DNA of 64,000 nucleotides from Coix lacryma-jobi var. lacryma-jobi. Taxonomy: Eukaryota > Streptophyta > Magnoliopsida > Poales > Poaceae. A program made the position numbers and the translations under genes. Each line of letters opens with the position of its first letter. Positions within the stretch are counted from its first letter, which is position 1. Location: contig CM019827.1 of the NCBI GenBank assembly GCA_009763385.1, forward strand, positions 112,309,204-112,373,203, read 5' to 3'. The notes beneath the pieces were generated by a model. That model was not told the DNA's origin, did no database searches, and saw only the letters and a program-made list of their open reading frames with translations. Of this stretch, positions 1-10,370 are shown piece after piece.

Positions 1-1075
1 CCTTTGATCTACACCACCTCTCTAACTTGTTGCTCAAGTTCTTCACTTCACTTTTGAGCTCATTGTTCTCCTTCAAAATGTTAGTCTCACAAGACAAGGA
101 AGTAGAACAAGCATCTATATGTGAAGAACATGGCATAGATAATAAATCATTGCAAGAGGTGGATACATGCTTCTTTTCTACATCACATGGGTTAGCACAA
201 ATATATGATTGATCATTTAACCCAAATGATGAGCCCTCACTAGTTTTAATTTCTTCATTAGAAAGCTTCTTAGTGAGTAAAGCATGATCTTGTACCAAGT
301 TGTCATGAGCAACAAATAGTTCCTCATGAGTCAATTTTAGCTCCTCATGTGAACATGTACTAACATAAAGTAGATGCTTTTGTTGTTCACATGCATTCTT
401 TAGAAATGAGTTTTCTTTTGTCAATTTTGCATTTTTAGACATCTCATTTTCTAAAGCGATGGTCATGCTAGCATATTTACTCAAGAGCTCATCATATGCA
501 TTAAGATCAATCACATTAGCTTTGCAAACCTTAGTGTCACCGTGTGACATGAAGCAATGTGATGTAGTGGTTGGAGAGCTCGAAGAAGTATCACTCTCAT
601 AGTCGGAGCATGAACCATCATCATCAAGTGTGCTTGGAATATCATCATCACTTGCATCACTTGAGCTTGAGGTGGAGCAATCTTCCACAATCACGGAGTT
701 GTGGTCTTGCTCAACCACCTCGCGTGCCTCTTCCTTGGGCTCACTAACATCATCATCAATTGGAGCACTCCCATACTTGTCATTGAGATACTTCCACATG
801 TGATGGGAGGACTCCATATCCATGATCTCACTAAAGATATCATCATGCAAAGATCTAAAAATGATGTTAGTAGCTTGGCACTCGAGATCTAGGCATTTCT
901 CTTGTGCTTGAGTTAGATTCGTTTCATCCAACACATGAGAAAAGCCTACATCTACGATCCACCACATTTGAGGGCAAATAAACTTGAAATTGCATATCAT
1001 CCAAGGTTTCCAACGTGTAAAGTGAGTGCCATCAAAAATGTGTGGACAATCAATGCCTAGCCCATAAGTCGCCAT
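1..1075 (-). CDS. Copia retrotransposon gag, 5' part (runs off the left edge)
   Basis: Open on the minus strand from ATG at 1075 to the window edge with no stop (about 358 codons seen). The N-terminus reads MATYGLGIDCPHIFDGTHF, followed by a W-rich gag segment of the UBN2/DUF4219 type usual in grass Copia elements. Next comes an acidic, Ser-rich stretch (about residues 120-180), then a long hydrophilic region likely to form coiled coil (about 200-355). In this family a CCHC knuckle and the rest of gag-pol follow; they would lie left of the window. The ATG is 38 bases downstream of a primer-binding site and LTR, which fixes the element's orientation. Gag forms the virus-like particle that packages the RNA. 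Confidence in family is good; whether the whole element is intact cannot be seen. Confidence 0.85.
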   Translation of the reverse strand, partial: MATYGLGIDCPHIFDGTHFTRWKPWMICNFKFICPQMWWIVDVGFSHVLDETNLTQAQEKCLDLECQATNIIFRSLHDDIFSEIMDMESSHHMWKYLNDKYGSAPIDDDVSEPKEEAREVVEQDHNSVIVEDCSTSSSSDASDDDIPSTLDDDGSCSDYESDTSSSSPTTTSHCFMSHGDTKVCKANVIDLNAYDELLSKYASMTIALENEMSKNAKLTKENSFLKNACEQQKHLLYVSTCSHEELKLTHEELFVAHDNLVQDHALLTKKLSNEEIKTSEGSSFGLNDQSYICANPCDVEKKHVSTSCNDLLSMPCSSHIDACSTSLSCETNILKENNELKSEVKNLSNKLERWCRSK

Positions 1076-1112
1076 CCTCTCGGGTCGGTGAAGACCACAA
1101 ATGAGAGACCTA

Positions 1113-1124
1113 GCTTTGATACCA
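1113..1124 (-). other. Primer-binding site of the left-edge Copia element
   Basis: On the minus strand this reads TGGTATCAAAGC, close to the usual initiator-Met tRNA primer-binding site of plant Copia elements (TGGTATCAGAGC). It begins two bases after the LTR end at 1127, as expected for the start of minus-strand DNA synthesis. Confidence 0.85.
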
Positions 1125-1126
1125 CT

Positions 1127-3952
1127 TGAAAGGTTGAGATGGCGGACTAGAGGGGGGGTGAATAGTCCTTTTTAAAATTAATCGCAACGGCTAACCGAAA
1201 CAAATGCGGAATTAAAACTATCGGTCTAGCCAAGACTACACCCCTCTACCTATACTCTATGACACCTTATAAAAGATCATAAACAAAGCAAATAAGGTAT
1301 CGGGCTAGCTAGAGCTCACCTAACCAATTCTAGAAGCAAGGCCACACAAACCTATGCAACTAGTGCTTCAAACACGGGGGAGCTCCTACACAATCTAGCA
1401 AGCAAAGCACAAAGCCTAAGCTCACTAGCAATGCTCAATAACAAGACTACACAAGCCAAATTAGAGAGCTCAACTTAGCTACACAAACTAAGCAACTAAA
1501 CACTAGCACAAAAGATAGTATTGCAGTGCAAGCTAGTGTAAAGATCAGGTGGTCGGTACTACAGGGCTGTTAGGCCGGTACTACCGACGTCGGTACTACC
1601 GGGCTGTTAGGCCGGTACTACCGAGCACCTGCAGGAAGCTACGAAATCGAAGTGGATGAGATGCAATCTCAGATCTGGCAATTACCCCACTTCCCTAGAT
1701 GATGTAGATGATGAATGTAGCTTCCCCAAGTCTTGGTCCCTTGCCAAATGGTAGATCGAGTCTTCCCAACCTAAGATAGAGTGAAGGGGGAGGGAAGAAC
1801 ACGAAGAACACAAACAAGCGTAATATGCAAGGAATAAGAACAATAAGAGCAACAAGAGGCGGGGACACAAGATTTTATCCCGAGGTTCACTTGGTTGCCA
1901 CCAAGCTAGTCCCCGTTGAAGCAAGCCCAAGGTTGCCGCCGATCCTCTCGCTAGTGGTGACACTAAGCCAACCTCTCCACGATGGAATGCTCACCAAGAG
2001 CTCTAGCTTTTGATCCGGCCGGACCACTTGGCGCTCTTCACGCCTCTTTCCACTAGAGTTGCTCTTCGTGATCTCCCGCGGGGCGAGCACAATGCCCCTC
2101 ACAAAGCTTCTCCGGAGCCACGCACAATCTTCACGCGGGCTTCACGACGGAGACACGCACCAAGCCGTCTAGGAGGTGGCAACCTCCAAGAGTAATAAGC
2201 ACCACCGGCTTGCAACTCGAACACCTAGTGCCACTCGATGCAATCTCTCAAAGCAACGCACTAGAATCGCTCACTCGCAACACAATCGGATAAGCACTAA
2301 AGCATATGTGTGTTAGAGGGCTCCTAAGCACTTCCCAACTTTGGACACAAAGTCCCTAGGGTGCTCAACCTTTCCCAAGGGCCGGCCACCCCTCTATTTA
2401 TAGAGGGGAGCCACCAACTAGCCGTTTTCCCCTTCTCCCGAGCTTCCACGCCTTCGGTCGGTACTACCGACCCAAGGGCCGGTACTACCGGCGGTCCAAA
2501 AGACCGTTAGAAACGACTTTCTAATACGGGCGGTAGTAGGGTCGGTACTACCTTCCCCGGTACTACCGGCCTTATAGCGGTACTACCGGTAGGCCAAATC
2601 TAGATCTACACAGAACGCTCCCAAACTTCCTCCAAACCTCGGTACCACCGACCCCTAGGGTCGGTACTACCGTGGCCCGGTACTACCGGTCATATGGCGG
2701 TACTACCGGTAGGCCAAACCGTCTCTCGAACAGAGAGTTTGCGCGTTGCGTACAGGGGTCGGTAGTAGGGTCGGTACTACCTCTAGGCCAAAACTCCTCC
2801 GAACAGAGAGTTTGTGTGCTGCCCACAGAGGGGTCGGTACTACCGAGGGTCGGTAGTACCGGCCCTATGGCGGTACTACCTCTAGGCCAAAAATGGCCCA
2901 AACACAGAGAGCATGCGATCTGTTTGCGGAGGGGTCGGTACTACCGGCCTCAGGGTCGGTACTACCTCTAGGCCAAAAAAGACCTCCGCGCTAAAACAAC
3001 CATAACTTTTAGCTCCGAACTCCGATTTCGATGATCTTGGACATTTGGGAAAGCTTATTTAGAGGGCTACACATCCCACATACAAAGCTAATCCAACTCA
3101 CAAAGGGTTAGTACAGTTTTCCAATCCAAGATCCATTGCTTCTCTTTTTCCAACCAAAGCTTTCTCCAAAACTTCTCCGAGTTGATCCAAATCAACTCCA
3201 ACACCTTCTCCTTTGCAAATGTGCCAACACCACCAAGTGTATACAACCTTGTGCATGTGTGTTAGCATTTTCACAAACATTTTTCAAAGGATTTTCACTT
3301 GCTCTCACCACGCCACTCGATCCTAGCAACATCGCAATGTTAGATCGCTCAAGTGGCACTAGATGACCGATATGCAAACAAGTTTGCTCCTCTTAATAGT
3401 ACGGTCATCTATCCTAAACCCGGTCATAATCTTCTCTACACACTTATGACCGGTGAAATGAAATGCCCTACCAATATACCTTTGCCTTGCGCATTCCATT
3501 CCATCTCCTTCGGTGTTGATGCAACACATGCACCAATCTATCTCCAAATGATATGATCCACTTCATATCATCACATGGCCTCCATGGTCCATCGATCTTG
3601 ACATCACTTGCTCTTCACCATCGCTTCGGTCCTTCAGCGCCAAGTCTTGCTTAGGCCTCCCGACACTCGGTACCAACGGCTTCAAAGCCTCCAACTTGCC
3701 CTTCACCTTCGCAACCGGTCCATCAAGCCAAGTCTTGCCTTGATCTTCACCATCTTAGCCACATGACTCCATGTCATGTTTCATGTGCATTAAGCTCCTT
3801 CATCACATGTGTGAGCCTTGCAACATCTTCCAAGCCATTTCACCTCTATATCATATGTTGCTCACACATGATCACCTGTGTAATTCACTTCAAACACATA
3901 TTAGTCCACCTAAGTTGTCACTCAATTACCAAAACCAAACTAGGACATTTCA
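1127..3952 (-). repeat. 5' LTR of the left-edge Copia element (2.8 kb)
   Basis: In minus orientation the LTR starts TGAAATGTCC at 3952 and ends CAACCTTTCA at 1127, directly before the primer-binding site. The end shares the purine/pyrimidine pattern (plus strand tgaaagg...gagggggggtgaat) seen at the other two Copia LTRs in this window, 51646-53697 and 58361-59906. A TATA box (TATAAATAG, minus) lies at 2394-2402. Short inverted modules built on ggtcggtactaccg fill about 2455-2970, upstream of the TATA box, and recur at about 1555-1625 downstream of it. At 2.8 kb it is long for a Copia LTR and may hide smaller insertions. Many short ORFs here do not look coding. Confidence 0.75.
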
Positions 3953-4529
3953 GGGGGGTACTTATAGGGGGCAGCCAACCGACCTAGGGCAAACCCTAGT
4001 GGCGGGCGCCAGCCCTAGGTGACGGCCGCCACCCCCCTGGCTGTTGGATGCACCGTCATTGATCCTACGGCCTCCAGGGACTCCTCCAAGGCGGTGGTTA
4101 GGTCGGTTGCATGTCCAGATAACCGTCATTCGGTCATGATCCACGCCACTCCCCTCCTGAGCCCTCCGATGCCACTGGCCTAGTGACCAAGGGCCAAGAT
4201 TTGGCCCTGGGGTGGTCACACGGATCAATGACGTGGCAGGGGGAGGTTTGGGCCTCTCCTTGTGGCGGGCGCTACCTAGGGGTTGTGGGCGCCACCCCGC
4301 TAGGGCCCAAATGGGCCCTGCTGTGTGGTCCCAAATGGGCCCTGCTGAGTGGTCTCGGCCCCTGGTGGGTTCATGCTCCAAATTTGGTCCAAATCCTGCA
4401 TTCAAATCAAAATCTATGGACATGTGGAATTTGGTTAGTTTGAAACCTATTTGACTACATTTCATGCCTTTTTGGTGAATTTTAGGGTAACATGTTGATG
4501 GTAAAACAAGTGTTTAAGGACCATCAACA
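3953..4529 (-). repeat. Truncated LTR of a second Gypsy element (element B), U3 part
   Basis: On the minus strand the LTR begins TGTTGATGGTCCTTAAACAC at 4529, a start I recognise from cereal Gypsy LTRs. It runs to a TATA box (CCTATAAG, about 3958-3968) and is cut at 3952 by the Copia LTR, probably within a G run (ggggg). The R/U5 part must lie beyond the left edge, on the far side of the Copia element. Its start differs from the LTR at 6510-7286, so it is not the partner of that LTR. It interrupts the gag ORF at 4530-6458. Whether it is a solo LTR or a full element cannot be decided here. Confidence 0.65.
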
Positions 4530-6458
4530 GTGCTGACCCTGCAGTAATGGTGAGCTTGCTTTTGCCATCATCACCCTTCTCGAGCACCACTTTGCGCCCC
4601 GAATCATTCTCAGTATTCGGTGTAACCCGTGGTTCGTCGATGACCACATTCTTTCCTCTGGTCGTATCGGCTTGCTCTGGACGAATCATAATAGCAGGAT
4701 TCCTTGCTTCCACCATGTGCACTGGGAAAGGAGTAGTACTGATCTGCATCTCAGTTAGACTCAATCGTCCTTCATTGAGGGCCGATTGGACCTGTCGACG
4801 GAAAACATTGCAGTCGTTAGTGGCGTGAGAGAAAGAATTATGGAATTTGCTGTAAGCCCTTCTCTTCAATTCGTCGGGTGATGGCAAAGTATAATTAATT
4901 TTAAGATAACTGAATTTAAGCAATTCGTCAAATATTCGGTCACATTTAGAGAAATCAAAAGTAAATTTTACTTCCTCACCCCTATTCTTTTGAATTGGTT
5001 CAAGGGAAGGACAAGTGACTAGTTTATTCTGCGCTGGCCATAAAACTTCGGCAGCGTAACAATCTTTAAACTCATCATCGGAACTATCGGAATTTATCTC
5101 GGCAATATGAACGCCCGACCGATGAGTCTTATGAGGGTCATAAGGTTCTTTAAAGCGCGATTCTATCGAAACGGCCTTCTGCAACAGTTGATTCACATTA
5201 AAGAAATCATGATGCTCAAGTTTATCCTTGATCTCTCGACGTAAACCAGCTAGGCATAGATCTGTTAGATCTCTATCGGAGATCATCAAATGGAAACATC
5301 GGTTCTTAATTTCTTTAAAACGTTTAAAGAAGTCGACCACGTACTCGCTACGCCCTTGTCGAACCGACGTGAGGTGTGACAACCTAGTTTCTTGAACCCC
5401 GTCATAAAAGTGATTATGAAATTTTTCTTCTAATTCGGCCCAAGAACCTATGGTGTATTCTGGTAGTGACGTAAACCAGGCGAAAGCTGTACCAGTAAGG
5501 GATAAAGGAAAATGTCGTATATTCATAAAATCCAAAGTACTAGCATCGCCCATTTGTGCAAGGAACATGCTAACATGCTCCATAGTTGTTTTACTACCGT
5601 CACTGCTAAACTTATAAAAATCTGGTACCCTCCAGCCGTCAAGTGCTTTCATGAAATCAAAACATGAAGGGTATGGTTTTGAATAAGTAGTCCTGGTAGG
5701 CTTGAATTGGACCCCAAACTGGTCTCGAGAGACCTAGTTATCTCTTCCTTGAACCGATTTATGGCTCGTCCAAAATCAGTGTCAGCAAGATTAGGAGTGC
5801 CACTATGCATGGGATTGTGGCTTGGTGACTTCGGTGGATTGGGCAACACTGTTCCCTGTCCTCCTGAAGTTCTGTTCGTTGTTGTTTCCTGGTCAGTCTG
5901 TGTAGTCCGACCAGAGTTATGATGGGCGCTATTGACATTGGCCGAGGTGTCGGCTTCATCGTGTCTGGTCTCAACGGACCCTGATTGTCTATAATTGACA
6001 TGTGAAGTCTGTCCTCTAAAAGAATTAAAAGGCATGCCGAACTGTGGTTGCCCGATTGATAGTTCGGGTTCGACGGTTTTACCTTCTAATTTATCCATGC
6101 GATCGCTAAGCAATTTAAATGAATGCTGAATAGTATTGGTAAGAGTTTTTGAAGAATCAACCAGCATTGCGGAATAATCAGCATGGGTAGGGTAAGAATC
6201 TTCAGGTACCTTGGCGTTTATCTTGTTAGTAGCGTCTTCAGCCGTTGTAGTTGACGTGGTAGGGATGATCCCACTGAAGTCCGGCTCCTTTTCTTGAGTG
6301 ATCCTGCCGCACCGATCCTTCGAGCAGCTTTCTAGGAAAGCCTTCAAGGCGGCGTCAAGCTTGGCCTGCGCTTGTTGCTTCAACTCGTCAGGGAGCTTGT
6401 CAATGCCCGCAGGACGAACGATGTTATCCTTATCGGTAGCACTGTCTTTGCCGCCCAT
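4530..6458 (-). pseudogene. Gypsy gag (element A), frameshifted and truncated
   Basis: Two overlapping minus-strand frames form one gag. The first starts at ATG 6458 (MGGKDSATDK) and ends at about 5650. The second carries the Retrotrans_gag core (about 5200-5600; motifs LTGTAFAWFTSLPE, LTDLCLAGLRREIKDKL) and a later segment with RRAYSKFHNSFSHATNDC. The frames separate at a run of four C at 5712-5715; five would keep one frame, so one base appears to be lost. The reading frame then passes straight into the LTR at 4529, so the rest of gag and all of pol are missing from this side. An upstream non-ATG extension to 6503 overlaps the primer-binding site and was not used as the start. Dead as a gene in this copy. 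Confidence 0.8.
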
Positions 6459-6483
6459 GTTGGTAGTAGATGAGATTTCAATC

Positions 6484-6502
6484 GTCCCCAGCAGAGTCGC
6501 CA
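6484..6502 (-). other. Primer-binding site of Gypsy element A
   Basis: Minus strand reads TGGCGACTCTGCTGGGGAC, a primer-binding site form common in cereal Gypsy elements. It lies seven bases after the LTR end at 6510. I do not assign the primer tRNA. Confidence 0.7.
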
Positions 6503-6509
6503 AAAAGTG

Positions 6510-7286
6510 TGTTGACGTCGGAAGTGATCTGAATCACACACCAGCAGGGCTAGAACGCCCGAAGAGGTTGTGATTCAACCTGAGACAACAGGAACCCCGA
6601 CTAAATCATCGAAAACCGATCTAGAGACCGGTTTGTATCGATCTAGGGTTTCGGGCTCCTGTGTTGATAACTCTAGAACTCCTCCCGGGAAGACCCGTCG
6701 GAGAGAAGCACGTAGAGGTTGTCCTAGGACCAGCAAGGCCGCCTAGGACGCCGTCGAGTCTCGCCGGGAGACGCGCCGAACAACAAGGTAGAAGGGAAAA
6801 AGGGATAAAAGGGTAGTAGATTGGTTTTGATCGATTAGGGTTGGATGCCTCAATCGACCATGATCCTCTCATATATATAGAGGGGGTTGGTCTTATCCCA
6901 TTAGGAAACATCTTCAGATACGATCTCCAAGTCTCCTATCCGGACTCTATCAACATATAGAATCCAATCCGGACATGATAAGGTAACCCTGATCTCGTCG
7001 ATCCTTAGATCGACCAGATCGGTCTAATGGGCTTTATCAACCTATACTGATCGACAAATTGTTCTTACAAGAGAAGGATCCTCGTATTCAACACCGGACT
7101 CAACATTCATCACAACCACGAGACCTCCGACCAGGACCACTTGGTCGGACATAACCTGAGCGATCAAAAACCCAAAATGATCATGTCCATTTATCCGATC
7201 TCTCAAGAGACAAATTCGACCCTAACATTACAGGCCGAACACCTTTTTAAATTCATCTTTATCTGTAATATTTTTGAGTGTCAACA
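6510..7286 (-). repeat. 5' LTR of Gypsy element A
   Basis: 777 bp bounded by the inverted termini TGTTGAC at 6510 and GTCAACA at 7286, in minus orientation (primer-binding site and gag follow to the left). A TATA box (TATATATGAG on minus) sits near 6872-6882. The five bases to its right, gtatg, are part of a MITE that continues to 7410, so the element inserted into that MITE. The other MITE half and the second target repeat are outside the window. Confidence 0.8.
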
Positions 7287-7410
7287 GTATGTACATATCG
7301 AGACGAATCTTTTGAGTCTACATAGTCCATATTTGGACAAAGTTTGTCAAATAACAACGAAAGTGCTACAGTTGAGAAAAAATCTCATCGGTTGCATCTA
7401 AACAAGGCCC
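7287..7410. mobile_element. MITE fragment (aaacaaggcc terminus) split by Gypsy A
   Basis: Contains the signature gtatgtacat..cgagacgaatctttt..aacaacgaaagtgctacag and ends with gcatctaaacaaggcc. It matches the right half of the MITEs at 32509-32746, 47261-47496 and 47941-48191. Its left half is missing because Gypsy A inserted at gtatg. The family is common in panicoid grasses; I am not certain of its superfamily. Confidence 0.75.
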
Positions 7411-7411
7411 G

Positions 7412-7589
7412 GGTCAGCGGCCATCTTCTCTGCGGCGTCGCAGATCACGTCCCGCGGATCCCCGCTCTCCATCATGGTTTCCACCACCTTGACGTGCGGG
7501 TGGTCGGCGCAGATGCGCTTGGCCTTGTCGATCGCCGCCGCCGACAGCGTTGGCGTGCCTCTCGACGCTCGCCAGCACGTCCGAGGTCA
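7412..7589 (-). pseudogene. Captured fragment of the USP gene, exon 2
   Basis: 178 bp nearly identical to 11410-11585, inside exon 2 of the USP gene 3.8 kb away. By eye I see about four substitutions, a 3-base insertion and a 2-base deletion, so the frame is broken. Neither the USP start, introns, splice sites nor C-terminal exon are present. The left edge abuts a MITE end (aacaaggccc); the right edge runs into a truncated Stowaway-like MITE at a shared gtcaata. It is therefore a rearranged exon fragment, not a second USP gene. Same strand as the USP gene. Confidence 0.85.
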
Positions 7590-7668
7590 ATAATTTAAAA
7601 GTTATTCATGATTTATATTCTCAATGTTTGACTCAAACCTTGTCTAAAACGACTTCTATTTCCTATAC
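7590..7668. mobile_element. Truncated Stowaway-like MITE
   Basis: Matches the right end of the Stowaway element at 41490-41741 (ataatttaaaagtt..ttcatgatttatatt..aaaacgacttctatttcc..tacgga), but the left two thirds are missing and the terminal acggagggag has decayed. Fused to the USP exon fragment. Confidence 0.7.
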
Positions 7669-7841
7669 GGAAGAAGTACTTAATACCATTTAGTATGAAG
7701 TTCCACTTCACACTTGAACCTGTTCGTGTGACTTGATCATATTTATACAAATCATGTTTCGTATGTCACCATCTACATTCTCCTTTCCATTATGCTCCAT
7801 AATTCTTCATATTACAATTTAATTAAATTCAATAATTGGTA

Positions 7842-8108
7842 CTCTCTTAGTCTCTTTGTTCTAAATTACAAGTCATTCTAATTTTTTTGAAAGTCAAAGC
7901 ATCTCAAGTTTAATTAAAGTTATAGAAAAAATTACAAAGATTTATGATATCAAATAAATATATTATAAAAATATATTCAATGACAAATCTGATGTTATTT
8001 ATTTGGTATCATAAATGTCTTTATTTCATTATATAAATTTGGTCAAACTTGACATGTTTGACTCTTTAAAATTTATAAAATGACTTATAAGTTGGGACGG
8101 GAAAGTAG
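7842..8108. mobile_element. Old Stowaway-like MITE
   Basis: Imperfect terminal inverted repeats: ttctaaattacaagtcattct on the left and aatgacttataagttgggacgg on the right, flanking an AT-rich core with its own inverted segments (tttatgatatcaaataa / ttatttggtatcataaa). It is typical of diverged Tc1/mariner MITEs in grasses. Target TA cannot be fixed with confidence. The stretch 7669-7841 is AT-rich, without recognisable features. Confidence 0.6.
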
Positions 8109-8139
8109 AACTTAATTATATTAAACGCATGTTGACATA

Positions 8140-8398
8140 CTCCCTCCGTATCACAAATAGAGTTCGTTTTGGAAAAGATTTCGATCAAACATTGGGAATA
8201 TAAATCATGAATAACTTTTAAATTATTGAGTTTAGAAATGTAAAAATCATATAAATAAATTTATCTTGAAAAGTACTTTCATAAAAGTATATATATACCA
8301 CTTTATAACAAATATTTTTAAACAAATAAGTGATCAAAGCTATGCTTTGGAGACCGTGTTGCTGTCCAAAACAAACTCTATTTGTGATACGGAGGGAG
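8140..8398. mobile_element. Stowaway MITE (Tc1/mariner type)
   Basis: Begins ctccctccgtatcacaaatag and ends ctatttgtgatacggagggag, perfect terminal inverted repeats flanked by TA on both sides (8138-8139 and 8399-8400). Non-coding, 259 bp. It lies about 400 bp upstream of the eL29 promoter motifs. Confidence 0.93.
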
Positions 8399-8800
8399 TA
8401 TGTACTTTGAAAAGATGCTTGTCACTCTTGCATTGTATGAACAGTCAACATGTATAAATTATAGTAGATAACGAGAGCTTCTAGTAGAAAATAAAGATCC
8501 AAATGAGTCAAGTTTCAAATAATTTCAAGCTAGGCACGATAAAATAGAACATGAGTTTAGAATATTTGAAACTAGTTTCATAATTATCAAAGCGAAAACA
8601 TAAATTTTATAAATTTTCCACCATAAAAATCGTTCAAAAAACCACTTTAAAATTGAAAAGGCCATTTTATAAATAAATGGATTTATAAACGAGGAAGGAA
8701 ATTGGACGGTCGTGGAAGTTGAAGGCGGTCGAAAGCAACCTTCTTCATAAACAGAAGGAAACCTATTCCAGGAGTCCATCGGCCCGTCGTCGTCGTCGTC

Positions 8801-9119
8801 TAAAGGCCCATAATTGTAATCCCCAGCAGGCCCAGGATTACGCAACCAGCCTACTTTGCGATTCGTGCAAACCCGTCATCTCACGATCGAAGTGAGGGAA
8901 GGCACCGAAGTCAACATGGTCATTTAGCACACGCCCTGCCTCCCTTACATAACCCCTCCCCTCCTCGCCACTCGCGAAAACCCTAGCCGCCGCCAGATCA
9001 TTCGTTGCTCGCGAGCCCTCGCTTCGGTAACTCTCCGGCACCCCGCTCGATCTGTTCCTAATGGACGTGATCCCTCCCCTTACTCTGATTCGCGCTTTGT
9101 TGGCAGGGATCCGGAAGAG
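8801..9119 (+). promoter_or_regulatory. eL29 promoter and 5' leader with site II-type motifs, telo-box and a leader intron
   Basis: A GCCCA-type motif (taaaggccca) lies at 8801-8810, a second (caggccca) at about 8826-8834, and a telo-box (aaaaccctag) at 8977-8986. In plants this pairing is typical of ribosomal protein and other growth-linked promoters. I see no clear TATA box. The leader probably contains an 80-bp intron: donor cg|gtaact at 9027, acceptor tggcag ending at 9106, 13 bases before the ATG. Between the MITE end (8398) and 8800 the sequence is AT-rich and shows nothing I can name. Confidence 0.6.
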
Positions 9120-10370
9120 ATGGCCAAGTCGAAGAACCACACGGCGCACAACCAGTCGTTCAAGGCGCACAAGAACGGTATCAAGAAGCCCAAGCGCCAC
9201 CGCCAGACCTCCACCAAGGGGGTAAGATAATTTGCTCCTCATGTCCCTCTTCCGTCGTCTTGTTCGATTGATTATGCAGCTGCGTCAGTGCGGTCATTGT
9301 TTCATACCAGAATCGTGTAGCTGTCGACTTTAATGGTTGGTCAGGATAGGTGAAATACATCTATGTTGAATCATGTAGCTGCTGACTTTAATGGTTGTTC
9401 CGGATAGGTGAAATCCATCTATGTTGTGAAGTTGGTTCCTCGATGCTAATTTGTTTTTGGCAGTCCATTCTAGTGCCTGAAATTGGTTCCTCGATGCTAA
9501 TTTGTTTTTGGCAGTCCATTCTAGTGCCTGAATTGGTTCCTCGATGCTAATTTGTTTTTGCATGGTCCGTTCTGGTGCCGTGGTACTAGTGGCTCGTGCT
9601 CGTGGTACTAGCTAATGCTGATCATTTTTAGGATGAAAGATATCTAAGCCATTTGTGAAGTCTCTTAAGAGTGGTAGCTGGTGATGGGAAGTCCTTATAG
9701 TTTTCTAAACCTATTGTAATCAGTTATCAAAAGGATTTGGTGTATAGTTTTTTTATATCCAAGTTCACTTAAGTTCTCTCTCACCCTTTGTCTCGAATAG
9801 TTGTCATTACTTTGCCAGAATTTGTTTATACTTGTGATTTGAAAACATATTTAGTGCCCCTTTGCTTCTATGGTGTGTATGGATTCTTGAAGCTGGTATT
9901 TTTCTAGTCTTTAGAGCATATGCAATCTAAATTATGTTTTTGTTCATGCTGGTCCAGTTGATCAGTCTAGTATTTTGCTAGAGTGACCACTTGAAGTTGT
10001 ATTTGATTTTCATCTCCAGTTCTCTGGATGAGGTTGAGGTTGTTGCTATGATGAGACATAATACCTTCTGAGAGCAGATTTCTGCTCTATGAACCTGGGA
10101 AATATTCTTCATTATTTCCACCTGAGCAACTGCACAACCTTGATTCCTGCTGTGTGTCATTTAGGATGCTATTTGTATTGAGATACAACATAACTGTTAC
10201 TTTTGCCAATTTTTCATCTCCACCTGCAGCCTGAGATGCTCATTGCTTTTTGCTCTTCAACTGATCTTTTGTTTTCCACATGTTTGCAGATGGACCCCAA
10301 GTTCCTGAGGAACCTGAGGTATTCAAGGAAGGGCAACAAGAAGAGTGGTGAGGCTGAAGCTGAGGAGTAG
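9120..10370 (+). CDS. RPL29: 60S ribosomal protein eL29 (L29), two coding exons
   Basis: join(9120..9221, 10290..10370), 61 codons including stop, 60 aa. Exon 1 encodes MAKSKNHTAHNQSFKAHKNG and a basic tail; donor ggg|gtaaga at 9222. Exon 2 begins at a Met codon (MDPKFLRNLRYSRK) after acceptor tttgcag, and ends with an acidic EAEAEE before TAG. This is the full length of plant eL29, a small, very basic protein of the large cytosolic ribosomal subunit with no globular domain. No frame damage. The 1.07-kb intron carries two short tandem repeat blocks. The gene is convergent with the USP gene, about 840 bp apart at the stop codons. Recognition is firm. The 3' flank 10371-11211 holds both 3' UTRs and nothing else I can name. 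Confidence 0.97.
9316..9575 (+). repeat. Two tandem repeat blocks in the eL29 intron
   Basis: Block 1: a 58-bp unit (tgtagctg.cgactttaatggttg..) twice, starting at 9316 and 9374. Block 2: a 50-51-bp unit (ttggttcctcgatgctaatt..) three times, starting at 9432, 9483 and 9533, the last copy diverging after about 30 bases. These look like local slippage or unequal exchange products, and the first two copies of block 2 are almost identical. Confidence 0.9.

Noticed and set aside
1555..2970. CRISPR-like array of short repeats (ggtcggtactaccg)
   Set aside because: Irregular spacing, no constant spacers, eukaryotic LTR context; these are palindromic modules of a Copia LTR.
3953..4529. Treating this LTR as the 3' LTR of Gypsy A with an internal deletion
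   Set aside because: Its first bases (TGTTGATGGTCC) do not match the first bases of the Gypsy A LTR (TGTTGACACTC), so it belongs to another element.
7412..7589. A second USP gene
   Set aside because: Only part of one exon, with frame-breaking indels and transposon pieces at both ends.
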